A DNA stretch of 33,440 bases from NCBI GenBank assembly GCA_002421005.1, contig DIJC01000017.1, positions 1 through 33,440 on the forward strand. The letters run 5' to 3'. Shown here one piece after another: positions 8,138 to 19,553 of this stretch (position 1 is its first letter; each line of letters begins with the position of its first letter). The notes under the pieces are model-generated. The model did not search any database. It was given only the letters and a program-made list of their open reading frames with translations, and was not told the origin of the DNA. The stretch comes from Enterobacteriaceae bacterium UBA5654. Lineage in GTDB: Bacteria; Pseudomonadota; Gammaproteobacteria; Enterobacterales; Enterobacteriaceae. The position numbers were made by a program, and so were the translations under genes.

Positions 8138-9529
8138 ATGGATGAACTGAACTGTTTTAAAGCTTATGACATTCGCGGCGAAGTCGGGGTAACGCTGACG
8201 CCGGATATCGCTTTTCGTATTGGACGCGCCTATGGAGCCTGGCTACAGCCCCGGCGCGTCGTGGTTGGCGCCGACGTCCGCCTGAGTTCAGACGAACTCA
8301 AAGCCTCGCTGGCGGAAGGGCTGGTGATGAGCGGCGCGGACGTCATTGACATCGGGCAGAGCGGCACGGAGGAGATTTACTTCGCCACCCGCGAACTGAA
8401 AGCCGACGGCGGAATTCAGGTGACCGCCAGCCACAATCCCGCGCAGTATAACGGAATGAAGCTGGTGCGCGAGGACGCCCGGCCCATCAGCAACGATAAC
8501 GGCCTGCTGGAGATCAAAGCGCTGGCCGAACGCAATCAGTGGACGGAAAGCCTCCGCCGTGGTCGTGTCCACACCTTCGACAACCGCCCCAACTGGGCGA
8601 AGCATCTGCTGCATTATCTGAACGACAAACCGCAACGCCGCCTGCGGGTAGTGGTTAACGCCGGACACGGCACCGCCGGGCCGGCGCTGGATGCGCTGGA
8701 CGCCGCGCTGCGCTCGCGGGGCATCGAGGTGGATTTCATTCGCCTGTATCACCGCCCGGACGGGCATTTCCCGGCGGGCGTGCCGAACCCGATGCTGGAA
8801 GAAAACCGCAGCGCCACCCGCGACGCGGTGCTGGCGCATCAGGCTGATTTCGGCGTGGCGTGGGACGGCGATTTTGACCGCTGCTTCTTCTTCGACGAGC
8901 GCGGTGAATTTATTGAAAGCTATTACCTGGTCGGCCTGTTTGCAGGCGGTTTTTTACAGCAAAAACCCGACAGCACTATCCTGCTCGATCCGCGCCTGAC
9001 CTGGAATACGCTGGACACCATCGCCCGGCATGGCGGCCGCGCGGTGATCAGCAAAACCGGTCATGCCTTTATCAAAGCGCGGATGCGCGAAGAGAACGCC
9101 ATTTACGGCGGCGAGATGAGCGGCCACCACTATTTCCGCGATTTTGGCTACTGCGACAGCGGCATGATCCCGCTGGTGGTGATGCTGGATATTCTCGGTG
9201 CCAGCCACCAGCCGCTTTCCCATTACGTACAGGAAGCCCAGTTGCGCTATCCGGTGTCCGGCGAAATCAACATGACGGTTTGCTCAACCGGTGCGGCGCT
9301 GGCGTTTATCGCCGACCACTACGCCCCGCTGGGCGGCGTGCGCAGCGATCTCGACGGCCTGAGCCTCGATTTTGCCGACTGGCGCTTTAACCTGCGCGCT
9401 TCCAACACTGAGCCGCTGCTGCGCCTGAATGTCGAAACGCGCGGTAATGCGGCACTACTTGCAGAAAAAACCCAGCAATTACAACAGCTCATCACACAGA
9501 GTCACGCTACAGGAAAGGAATCACGATGA
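8138..9529 (+). CDS. Phosphomannomutase, CpsG/ManB type
   Basis: 463 aa alpha-D-phosphohexomutase closely resembling E. coli CpsG along its whole length. Motifs: phosphoserine loop TASHN with S98, Mg2+ loop DGDFDR (D243, D245, D247), sugar-binding GGEMSGHH (324-331) and phosphate-binding RASNTEP near 420-426. It interconverts mannose-1-phosphate and mannose-6-phosphate, and often glucose phosphates. It starts 27 nt after the regulator and overlaps the ATPase gene by 4 nt. In this setting it is catabolic: it would feed the mannose-1-P from the GH130 phosphorylase into mannose-6-P and then fructose-6-P. The call as phosphomannomutase rather than phosphoglucomutase rests on the CpsG resemblance. 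Confidence 0.9.
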   Translation: MDELNCFKAYDIRGEVGVTLTPDIAFRIGRAYGAWLQPRRVVVGADVRLSSDELKASLAEGLVMSGADVIDIGQSGTEEIYFATRELKADGGIQVTASHNPAQYNGMKLVREDARPISNDNGLLEIKALAERNQWTESLRRGRVHTFDNRPNWAKHLLHYLNDKPQRRLRVVVNAGHGTAGPALDALDAALRSRGIEVDFIRLYHRPDGHFPAGVPNPMLEENRSATRDAVLAHQADFGVAWDGDFDRCFFFDERGEFIESYYLVGLFAGGFLQQKPDSTILLDPRLTWNTLDTIARHGGRAVISKTGHAFIKARMREENAIYGGEMSGHHYFRDFGYCDSGMIPLVVMLDILGASHQPLSHYVQEAQLRYPVSGEINMTVCSTGAALAFIADHYAPLGGVRSDLDGLSLDFADWRFNLRASNTEPLLRLNVETRGNAALLAEKTQQLQQLITQSHATGKESR

Positions 9530-10590
9530 CGGCTCTCTCGCTCCACAATATCCATAAAAAGTATGACAAATCGACCATCATTGAAAACCTGTCGCTGGAA
9601 ATCGCTTCCGGTGAGTTTATCGTGCTGGTTGGCCCGTCCGGCTGCGGTAAATCGACCCTGCTGCGTATTATTGCCGGTCTGGAGGAGCCAGACGGCGGCA
9701 CGCTAAAAATGGGCGCGGAAGATGTCACCCGGCTGGCGGCGGGAAAACGTAACCTGTCGATGGTGTTCCAGTCTTACGCCCTCTACCCGCACATGACGGT
9801 GCGGGAAAACCTGGCGTTCGGCCTGAAAAATATCAAAACCCCGGCGGATGAGATCGACACGCGCATTCAGCAGGCCTCGAAGATGCTGAAGCTGGACGAG
9901 ATGCTCGACCGACTGCCGCAAAACCTTTCCGGCGGTCAGCGTCAGCGCGTGGCCATTGGTCGCTCAATTGTTCAGCAGCCGGAACTGTTTCTGTTTGACG
10001 AACCGCTGTCGAACCTGGATGCGGCGCTGCGCGTAGAGATGCGCCAGGAGATCCAGCAACTGCACAACACCCTGCATAACACCATGATTTACGTCACCCA
10101 CGATCAGGTGGAAGCGATGACGCTCGCCGACCGGATTGTGGTGCTGTACAAGGGCAAAATTGAGCAGGTCGGCACGCCGCTGGAGCTGTACAACACCCCG
10201 GCAAACCTGTTTGTCGCCGAGTTTATCGGCACGCCCAAAATCAACGTGCTGCCAGCGGTATGGAAAAACGGCGCGCTGCATATCAACGACAGGCTCCAGT
10301 TACCGTTAAGTTATACCCCGCAGGGGCTGCGTGACGGTGACAAGCTGTTCGTCGCGCTGCGCCCGGAGCATCTGCAATACGAAGGCGACGGCGAATTTAC
10401 GCTGACCGCGCGCACCCGCCTGTGCGAACTTCAGGGCGACTCCACGCTGGTGTGGCTGGATCTGGATGGTCATCCGGTGTGCCTGAAATCCTTCCGCCAG
10501 CTGAGCTTCCCGCAGGGCACTGAACTGCGTCTCTCCATTGCCGCACAGCATCTGCACCTGTTCGACAGTCTGGGAAAACGCATTTCCTGA
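9526..10590 (+). CDS. Sugar ABC transporter ATPase, MalK/UgpC/MsmX type
   Basis: 354 aa. Walker A is GPSGCGKST (36-44), the Q-loop is in VFQSYALYPHM, the signature is LSGGQRQ (134-140), Walker B is LFLFDEP (154-160), and the H-loop is THD with H192. A C-terminal TOBE-like regulatory region completes the CUT1 architecture. The ATG overlaps the mutase stop (ATGA). It is the only CUT1 ATPase in the window and is therefore assigned to the permeases at 3888-5582, although it is transcribed in the opposite direction. Confidence 0.94.
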   Translation: MTALSLHNIHKKYDKSTIIENLSLEIASGEFIVLVGPSGCGKSTLLRIIAGLEEPDGGTLKMGAEDVTRLAAGKRNLSMVFQSYALYPHMTVRENLAFGLKNIKTPADEIDTRIQQASKMLKLDEMLDRLPQNLSGGQRQRVAIGRSIVQQPELFLFDEPLSNLDAALRVEMRQEIQQLHNTLHNTMIYVTHDQVEAMTLADRIVVLYKGKIEQVGTPLELYNTPANLFVAEFIGTPKINVLPAVWKNGALHINDRLQLPLSYTPQGLRDGDKLFVALRPEHLQYEGDGEFTLTARTRLCELQGDSTLVWLDLDGHPVCLKSFRQLSFPQGTELRLSIAAQHLHLFDSLGKRIS

Positions 10591-10594
10591 TCGC

Positions 10595-10620
10595 GGATGC
10601 CGGGCACACGCCCGGCATCC
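10595..10620 (+). terminator. Strong hairpin after the ATPase gene
   Basis: Perfect 11-bp stem GGATGCCGGGC / GCCCGGCATCC around an ACAC loop, beginning 4 nt after the ATPase stop. The U-tract is poor (CGCCGATCTTT), so it may be a weak terminator or a REP-like stabilising palindrome. Confidence 0.55.
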
Positions 10621-10692
10621 CGCCGATCTTTGAATCCCATCACAATCACCGCAATGATCTTTTCCCTTTTCCGCTGCGCCCGCTAAATTAGT

Positions 10693-10709
10693 AACTCATC
10701 CGACCACAT
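10693..10709. promoter_or_regulatory. Candidate FadR operator of fadH
   Basis: AACTCATCCGACCACAT matches the FadR consensus (ANCTGGTCNGACCNGNT) with three mismatches at fixed positions. It lies 30 bp upstream of the fadH ATG, where a repressor would act. FadR control of fadH is established in E. coli. Confidence 0.65.
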
Positions 10710-10717
10710 AACAATAA

Positions 10718-13890
<3,173 letters not shown>

Positions 13891-13922
13891 CGGCCCTCCT
13901 GAGTGGTAAAATTTCGGTAGTT

Positions 13923-13934
13923 CCCCGCGCGGGG
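13923..13934. repeat. GC palindrome between rlmG and ygjP
   Basis: CCCCGCGCGGGG, a perfect 12-bp palindrome in the divergent rlmG/ygjP promoter region. Its function is not evident; it may be a protein-binding site or chance. Confidence 0.4.
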
Positions 13935-13974
13935 GCGACGAGTATACCCTTTTTTCATTTAATCTGAGATAAGC

Positions 13975-14487
13975 ATGAGCGAACTGACCTATTTAAGCGG
14001 CTATCCCGAACATCTGCTCACCCAGGTTCGCACATTGATCGCCGAACAGCGGCTGGGCGCGGTGCTGGAAAAGCGCTACCCCGGCACCCAAGAGTTCGCC
14101 ACCGATAAAGCCCTCTGGCAGTATACTCAGGATCTCAAAAGCCGGTTTCTGCGCAACGCCCCGCCGATCAATAAAGTCATGTACGACAATAAGATCCACG
14201 TGCTGAAAAACGCGCTCGGTCTGCACACCGCCGTTTCCCGCGTGCAGGGCGGCAAGCTTAAAGCAAAAGCAGAAATCCGCGTCGCCACCGTGTTTCGCAG
14301 CGCCCCGGAGCCGTTTTTGCGCATGATCGTGGTGCATGAACTGGCGCATCTGAAAGAGAAAGAGCATGACAAAGCGTTTTACCAGCTTTGCTGTTATATG
14401 GAGCCGCAGTATCACCAGTTGGAGTTTGATACGCGGTTATGGCTGACGCATCTGGCGCAGCAGCAGGGCATCATCGCCACCCGCTAA
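13975..14487 (+). CDS. ygjP: YgjP-like metal-dependent hydrolase (M48-like domain)
   Basis: 170 aa, about the length of E. coli YgjP. The zinc motif is HELAH (H121, E122, H125) with a further H131 in EKEHDKAF, as in the YgjP-like metallopeptidase family. E. coli YgjP has been reported as a UTP pyrophosphatase, so the protease-like motif need not mean proteolysis. It has no signal peptide. It is divergent from rlmG. In E. coli ygjQ follows; here the next gene is ygjR after about 106 nt. Confidence 0.92.
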   Translation: MSELTYLSGYPEHLLTQVRTLIAEQRLGAVLEKRYPGTQEFATDKALWQYTQDLKSRFLRNAPPINKVMYDNKIHVLKNALGLHTAVSRVQGGKLKAKAEIRVATVFRSAPEPFLRMIVVHELAHLKEKEHDKAFYQLCCYMEPQYHQLEFDTRLWLTHLAQQQGIIATR

Positions 14488-14494
14488 TCACACG

Positions 14495-14519
14495 CACGCC
14501 CGCAAATTGTTCGGGCGTG
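14495..14519 (+). terminator. Hairpin after ygjP
   Basis: 8-bp perfect stem CACGCCCG / CGGGCGTG with a 9-nt loop just after the ygjP stop. No immediate U-tract follows (a CTTTTTC lies about 10 nt on), so terminator activity is uncertain. Confidence 0.4.
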
Positions 14520-14593
14520 AGCGCGAAGGCTTTTTCAGCGTCGTCAGTATGCTACTCTGCTCGCTGACGATCAGGCTAAAGGACTTTTGATTT

Positions 14594-15592
14594 ATGATAC
14601 GTTTCGCAGTCATTGGCACGAACTGGATCACCCGCCAGTTTGTCGATGCCGCCCATGAAACCGGCAAATATAAACTCACCGCCGTCTATTCGCGCAGTCT
14701 TGAGCAGGCGCAGCATTTCGCCAGCGATTACCCGGTTGAGCATCTGTTTACCTCGCTGGAAGAAATGGCGGCCAGCGACGCGTTCGACGCGGTGTATATT
14801 GCCAGCCCGAATTCCCTGCACTTTCCGCAGACCCGGCTGTTCCTCAGCCATAAGAAGCATGTGATTTGCGAAAAGCCGCTGGCGTCTAACCTGCGCGAAG
14901 TGGAAGAAGCCATTGCCGTGGCGCGGGAAAATCAGGTGGTGCTGTTTGAAGCGTTCAAAACCGCCAGCCTGCCCAACTTCCTGCTGTTGCAGCAGTCCCT
15001 GCCGAAGCTCGGAAAAGTGCGAAAAGCGTTTATCAACTACTGCCAGTATTCTTCACGCTACCAGCGCTATCTTGACGGCGAAAACCCGAACACCTTTAAT
15101 CCGGCGTTTTCTAACGGTTCGATTATGGATATCGGCTTTTATTGCCTGGCCTCCGCCGTTGCGCTATGGGGCGAGCCGCACCGCGTTCAGGCCTCGGCCA
15201 GCCTGCTGGAAAGCGGCGTGGACGCGCACGGTACGGTGGTGCTGGACTACGGCGATTTCGACGTCACGCTGCACCATTCCAAAGTGAGCGATTCGGTGCT
15301 GGCGAGCGAAATCCAGGGCGAAAACGGTTCGCTGGTGATTGAAAAAATCTCTGAATGCCAGACGGTGTCGTTCGTCCCGCGCGGTGGCAAAGCGCAGGAT
15401 CTGACCCAGCCGCAGCATATCAACACCATGCTGTATGAGGCCGAAGTATTTGCACGGCTGATAGAAGAAAATGAAGTTAATCATCCGGGTCTGGCGGTGA
15501 GCCGAATCACTTCCGCGCTACAAACCGAGATCCGCCGTCAGACCGGCGTCGTGTTCCCGGCGGATAACGCAGATGCGCCAATCCCCGCGTAA
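14594..15592 (+). CDS. ygjR: Gfo/Idh/MocA-family oxidoreductase
   Basis: 332 aa, similar in length to E. coli YgjR. An N-terminal NAD(P)-binding Rossmann fold (RFAVIGTNWITRQFV) is followed by the family's conserved EKPLASN segment, with E93-K94-P95 supplying the catalytic-region lysine. The C-terminal alpha/beta domain carries the substrate site. The physiological substrate is unknown. It lies between ygjP and alx as in E. coli and ends before a 9-bp hairpin. Confidence 0.93.
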   Translation: MIRFAVIGTNWITRQFVDAAHETGKYKLTAVYSRSLEQAQHFASDYPVEHLFTSLEEMAASDAFDAVYIASPNSLHFPQTRLFLSHKKHVICEKPLASNLREVEEAIAVARENQVVLFEAFKTASLPNFLLLQQSLPKLGKVRKAFINYCQYSSRYQRYLDGENPNTFNPAFSNGSIMDIGFYCLASAVALWGEPHRVQASASLLESGVDAHGTVVLDYGDFDVTLHHSKVSDSVLASEIQGENGSLVIEKISECQTVSFVPRGGKAQDLTQPQHINTMLYEAEVFARLIEENEVNHPGLAVSRITSALQTEIRRQTGVVFPADNADAPIPA

Positions 15593-15613
15593 AACTGTGT
15601 AAAAGGCAGGTTG

Positions 15614-15640
15614 CAGGACATTGACCCCCTGAATGTCCTG
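15614..15640 (+). terminator. Hairpin after ygjR
   Basis: 9-bp perfect stem CAGGACATT / AATGTCCTG with a 9-nt loop, 22 nt after the ygjR stop and just before the alx riboswitch. It lacks a clean U-tract; it may be a weak terminator or a processing signal. Confidence 0.45.
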
Positions 15641-15656
15641 TCATACTTTGTTACCT

Positions 15657-15797
15657 GCAAAGGGGAGTAACTTCATCGCCGGTGGATCGTCATTACGATG
15701 CGTGTCACAGCGCATCCGGTCGCCGGGCAACATCAGAGAAATACAGTTCGTTTCTCTGATGTTGTAAGTGAGACCTTGCCGGAAGGCGAGGTCTGTG
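15657..15797 (+). ncRNA. yybP-ykoY (Mn2+/pH-responsive) riboswitch of alx
   Basis: The alx leader contains the family landmarks: GGGGAGTA at 15662-15669 and the conserved 3' hairpin AGACCT / AGGTCT (15771-15794) enclosing GCC-GGAA-GGC. A perfect 13-bp variable stem occupies 15729-15763 (9-nt loop). In E. coli this element (PRE) senses Mn2+ and alkaline pH to turn on alx. The position directly upstream of alx confirms the assignment. Confidence 0.9.
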
Positions 15798-15810
15798 CAT
15801 GAAACACGCA

Positions 15811-15847
15811 ACGGCTGACGTCTTCTGACATCAGCCGTTTTTGTTTT
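15811..15847 (+). terminator. Intrinsic terminator in the alx leader
   Basis: 8-bp stem ACGGCTGA / TCAGCCGT with a 12-nt loop followed by TTTTTGTTTTT. It lies between the aptamer and the alx ATG, so it should attenuate transcription when the riboswitch is off. It is a classic expression platform. Confidence 0.82.
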
Positions 15848-15870
15848 TATGCCTGTGAAGGAGCTTTTTT

Positions 15871-16836
15871 ATGAATACAGTCGGCACACCGTTGTTGTGG
15901 GGCGGATTCGCTGTGGTGGTGGTTATTATGCTGGCGGTCGATCTGCTGTTACAGGGTCGGCGCGGCTCGCATACGATGTCGATGAAACAGGCCGCCGTCT
16001 GGTCTCTGGTCTGGGTCAGCCTTTCTCTGCTGTTTAATGCGGCTTTCTGGTGGTATCTCGTTTCAACCGAAGGACGCGCCGTGGCCGATCCGCAGGCGCT
16101 GGCGTTTCTCACCGGCTATCTGATTGAAAAAGCGCTGGCGGTGGATAACGTCTTCGTCTGGCTGATGCTGTTCAGCTACTTTGCCGTACCGCCCGCGCTC
16201 CAGCGCCGGGTGCTGATTTACGGCGTGCTGGGAGCGATTGTCCTGCGTACGATCATGATTTTCGCGGGCAGCTGGCTTATCACCCAGTTTGACTGGCTGC
16301 TGTACGTCTTCGGCGCGTTCCTGCTGTTTACCGGGGTGAAGATGGCGCTGGCGAAGGAAGACGAGACCGGGATTGGTGAAAAACCGGTGGTGCGCTGGCT
16401 GCGAAGCCACCTGCGGATGACGGATACCATCGAAAGCGAGCACTTTTTCGTGCGTAAAAACGGCCTGCTGTTTGCGACACCGCTTCTGCTGGTGCTGATT
16501 ATGGTTGAGCTGAGCGACGTCATTTTTGCGGTGGACAGCATTCCGGCGATTTTCGCAGTGACTACCGATCCGTTTATCGTGCTGACCTCTAACCTGTTTG
16601 CGATCCTCGGTCTGCGCGCGATGTACTTCCTGCTGGCGGGCGTGGCAGAACGCTTCTCAATGCTGAAATACGGCCTGTCGGTGATCCTGGTGTTTATCGG
16701 TATCAAAATGCTGATCGTTGATTTTTATCATATCCCGATTGCCGTCTCGCTGGGCGTGGTGTTTGGAATTCTGACGCTGACGCTGCTGATCAACGCGTGG
16801 GTGAACCGGCAGAATGATAAAAGGCAGCCAGGGTGA
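15871..16836 (+). CDS. alx: TerC-family membrane protein Alx (manganese exporter)
   Basis: 321 aa, identical in length to E. coli Alx. It is a polytopic TerC-family inner-membrane protein with about nine hydrophobic segments, the first at about 9-29. Acidic residues within membrane segments, such as ALAVDNVF and LSDVIFAVDSIPAIF, are the family hallmark and are probable cation ligands. Alx has been linked to alkaline pH and Mn2+ homeostasis. Expression is set by the yybP-ykoY leader and terminator immediately upstream. In E. coli sstT comes next; here the choline sulfate genes follow in the opposite orientation. Confidence 0.96.
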   Translation: MNTVGTPLLWGGFAVVVVIMLAVDLLLQGRRGSHTMSMKQAAVWSLVWVSLSLLFNAAFWWYLVSTEGRAVADPQALAFLTGYLIEKALAVDNVFVWLMLFSYFAVPPALQRRVLIYGVLGAIVLRTIMIFAGSWLITQFDWLLYVFGAFLLFTGVKMALAKEDETGIGEKPVVRWLRSHLRMTDTIESEHFFVRKNGLLFATPLLLVLIMVELSDVIFAVDSIPAIFAVTTDPFIVLTSNLFAILGLRAMYFLLAGVAERFSMLKYGLSVILVFIGIKMLIVDFYHIPIAVSLGVVFGILTLTLLINAWVNRQNDKRQPG

Positions 16837-16882
16837 TTCAGGTAGGGAGATTTCTGGTCAGGAAGGCGTTATACCCGCAATT

Positions 16883-16950
16883 CCCTCTCCCTTAAGGGAG
16901 AGGGTTAGGGTGAGGGGGAGTACAGGCACGCAGTCACCCTCTCCCCCCAT
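16883..16950. repeat. Palindromic intergenic repeat, diverged copy 3
   Basis: It begins with a perfect 22-nt palindrome (16883-16904; arms CCCTCTCCCTT / AAGGGAGAGGG), followed by GGGTGAGGGGGAG and a returning CACCCTCTCCCCC. The building blocks are the same as in the tandem elements at 35-286, placed between the alx and choX 3' ends, so it may also terminate both convergent transcripts. Confidence 0.75.
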
Positions 16951-16956
16951 ACGCTC

Positions 16957-17904
16957 CTACAGCCCCAGCGCCTTTTTCACTACCGGTTCAGCCGGTTGCC
17001 CATCGCGGCCGGTCACGCCGTTCAGCCACTGGCTCACCAGTTCCGGGCGCTTCGCCAGTTCCGCGCGGGCGGCGGCGTTAACGTCCTGCTTATCATCCAG
17101 CACGCGGGTAATGACCGCATTCTCAATCGCGACGTCAAACTTAAGCTGGCTGAAGAAGCGGTTCAAATTCGGGCAGTCGCTGGCGAAGTCTTTACGCGTT
17201 ACGGTGTTTACCGTTGCGCTGCCGTAGTTCGGCCCGAACCATTTATCGCCGCCGCTCAGATAGGTCAGCGGGAAACGGGTGTTCATGGCGTGCGGCTCCC
17301 AGCCGAGGAAAACAATCCACTCTTTGCGGCTCACCGCGCGGCTGACCTGCGCCAGCATTCCGCTTTCACTCGATTCGACAATATTCCATTTTTCCAGGCC
17401 AAAATCATGCTGGTCGAGCATCTTTTTGATGTTCTGATTGGCAGGCGCGCCCGGCGCGATCCCGTAAATCTTATGCCCGAACTTATCGGCATATTTTTGC
17501 AGATCGGCGAAGTCTTTCACGCCCGCGTCAGAGACATATTTCGGCACCGCGAGGGTGAATTTCGCGGCAGGCAGATTCGCGCCGATCACTTTAATATCCT
17601 GCCCCGGATTAAACTTAGCGATCACCGGCTCCTGCGCGGGCATCCAGTTGCCGAGGAACACGTCGAGCTGGCCGGATTTCAGCCCCTGAAACGCCAGCGC
17701 CACCGACAGATTCTGCACCTTTTGCTGATAGCCCAGCGCGTTCAGCACCACGCCGGACAGCGCGTTGGTGGCGGCGATATCGGTCCAGCCCGGATCGGAC
17801 TGATTGACCACCGCGCAGCGATCCGCTTCGGCTGCCGAAGAGGTGACGGGGGCCAGCGCTGCCGTTGCCAGCAGCAGGAAAGTGGTTATGTTTTTTGCCT
17901 TCAT
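16957..17904 (-). CDS. choX: Choline/betaine ABC transporter substrate-binding protein
   Basis: 315 aa from the second Met, 316 from ATG 17907. The second (17902-17904) sits 7 nt from GGAG and overlaps the betC stop as TGATG, so it is preferred. A Sec signal peptide with cleavage near SSA-A (about residue 25) places it in the periplasm. The OpuAC-type domain shows the aromatic-box tryptophans expected to cage a quaternary amine: W41 in DPGWTDI, W88 in GNWMP and W203 in LGWEPH (numbered from the first Met). Co-transcription with choline sulfatase and the nearby ChoVW genes define a ChoXWV importer. Confidence 0.92.
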   Translation of the reverse strand: MKAKNITTFLLLATAALAPVTSSAAEADRCAVVNQSDPGWTDIAATNALSGVVLNALGYQQKVQNLSVALAFQGLKSGQLDVFLGNWMPAQEPVIAKFNPGQDIKVIGANLPAAKFTLAVPKYVSDAGVKDFADLQKYADKFGHKIYGIAPGAPANQNIKKMLDQHDFGLEKWNIVESSESGMLAQVSRAVSRKEWIVFLGWEPHAMNTRFPLTYLSGGDKWFGPNYGSATVNTVTRKDFASDCPNLNRFFSQLKFDVAIENAVITRVLDDKQDVNAAARAELAKRPELVSQWLNGVTGRDGQPAEPVVKKALGL

Positions 17905-19448
17905 CATTGCTCTCCGACATTATTTTTTTGGGGACGCGGATAGCGGGCGAATGCTTCCTGCTCATCCAGCGTCTGGTGGTTACGAATAAAGCGCTGCGAG
18001 GCCTGCTGATGGGGCTGAAAGTCCCACTGCGGGATCGCATCCCGGCCCGCAACGCGGGTTAAAAAGAGACGTTTTTGCTGGCTTGCCAGCACCTTCTGAT
18101 GCAGATCGTCCAGATCCCAGCGCGCGGCCACTTCATCGGCAAAAGCCTGCGCCACGTCGCGATAGCGCGGATCGGTGGCGAGGTTATGTCGCTCATGCGG
18201 ATCGTCCACCAGGTTAAAAAGCTGCGGCGCTTCGTGCCAGACGAAGATGTATTTCCACGGTCCCCGACGGATCATCACCTGCGGACCGACCGCGCCCTCT
18301 GCCAGATACTCGGCGCACGCGCCGTCCGGGCCTGCCTCACCGCGCAGATGCGGCACCAGGCTGCGCCCGTCCAGCGGGGCCACGGCGTGAGCGCTGCGGT
18401 CTTCGCCGCTGGCAAGCTCTACCAGCGTCGGCAGCAAATCCACCAGTGACACGCTCTCCGCCACCCGGCGTGCGGCAAAACGTGTCGGGTTATGTACGAT
18501 GAACGGAATGCGCACCGCATTCTCAAAAAACGACATTTTGTACCACAGGCCGCGCTCGCCGAGCATTTCACCGTGATCGGCAATCACCATCACCACCGTG
18601 TTTTCCGCAAGCCCGGTTTCCTCCAGCGTTTTGACGATTTCGCCAAAGCAGTCATCGACGTAGGCCAGCGCGCCGTAATAGGCATGACGCGCCCGGCGGA
18701 TGTGTTCTTCCGTCAGCAACCCGTCCTCAAGTTGGTACATTTCACGCAGCCGCTTCGAGTGCGGATCGTCCTCAATCTCCCACGCGCTGACCTGCGGCAG
18801 ATCGACCTCGGCGGCGTTGATCCGATCCAGATAACGTTTCGGGATCGCAAACGGATCGTGCGGATGAGTCAGCGACAAATGCAGCAGGAACGGCTGTTCG
18901 TCCGGGCGACGGGCGGCGTCGTACAGCCGCTGGCGTGCGAGAAACAGCGCCTCGTCGTCAAAATCCAGTTGATTGGTGCGCACGCATTCGCCCGCTTCCA
19001 GCACCGAACTCATATTGTGATACCAGTCGAGCCGCCGGGTCGGGTTCTGCCAGTCCGGGGTCCAGCCAAAATCGGCGGGATAAATATCGGTTGTCAGTCG
19101 CTCATCAAAACCGTGCAGTTGATCCGGGCCGCAGAAGTGCATTTTGCCGGACAGCCAGGTGCGGTAGCCCTGCTCGCGCAGATAGTGGCAGAAGGTCGGC
19201 GAATCGGCATGAAATTCGGCGGCGTTGTCGTACACCGCATTTTTCGACAGATACTGCCCGGTCATTAATGACGCTCGCGACGGTGCGCACAGCGGGCTGT
19301 TGCAGTACGCCGATTCAAAGACGACCCCTTCGCGGGCTAATTTATCGATATTCGGCGTCAGGCTGACATTATTTCCATAAGTGCGTAATGCGCTCGCTGT
19401 TAACTGATCCGCCATAAGAATAACGATATTCGGTTTATTTATAAGCAT
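17904..19448 (-). CDS. betC: Choline-sulfatase
   Basis: 514 aa, typical BetC length. It hydrolyses choline-O-sulfate to choline and sulfate in the cytoplasm. The sulfatase active-site signature is CAPSRASLMTG, with C54 converted to formylglycine, and the N-terminal metal site is MADQ (D14). HADHGE-type metal residues appear as IADHGEMLGERG. The C-terminal region WDFQPHQQ resembles BetC. It has no signal peptide. It is the first gene of the betC-choX operon and is divergent from the LysR regulator. The choline dehydrogenase and aldehyde dehydrogenase genes (betAB) are not in this window. Confidence 0.95.
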   Translation of the reverse strand: MLINKPNIVILMADQLTASALRTYGNNVSLTPNIDKLAREGVVFESAYCNSPLCAPSRASLMTGQYLSKNAVYDNAAEFHADSPTFCHYLREQGYRTWLSGKMHFCGPDQLHGFDERLTTDIYPADFGWTPDWQNPTRRLDWYHNMSSVLEAGECVRTNQLDFDDEALFLARQRLYDAARRPDEQPFLLHLSLTHPHDPFAIPKRYLDRINAAEVDLPQVSAWEIEDDPHSKRLREMYQLEDGLLTEEHIRRARHAYYGALAYVDDCFGEIVKTLEETGLAENTVVMVIADHGEMLGERGLWYKMSFFENAVRIPFIVHNPTRFAARRVAESVSLVDLLPTLVELASGEDRSAHAVAPLDGRSLVPHLRGEAGPDGACAEYLAEGAVGPQVMIRRGPWKYIFVWHEAPQLFNLVDDPHERHNLATDPRYRDVAQAFADEVAARWDLDDLHQKVLASQQKRLFLTRVAGRDAIPQWDFQPHQQASQRFIRNHQTLDEQEAFARYPRPQKNNVGEQ

Positions 19449-19505
19449 GATACCGCCAAAGATAAAATTAATTCTGGAACCGTGATATTTTTATCGCACG
19501 CGAAT

Positions 19506-19518
19506 TTCACGCTGTGAA
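19506..19518. promoter_or_regulatory. Candidate LysR-type binding site (T-N11-A)
   Basis: TTCACGCTGTGAA, an interrupted dyad of the T-N11-A form, lies in the 105-bp betC/LysR intergenic region where a LysR regulator of both genes would bind. Confidence 0.5.
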
Positions 19519-19553
19519 GTCATTATTTTATTATCGTGGCATAAGGTGCAATT

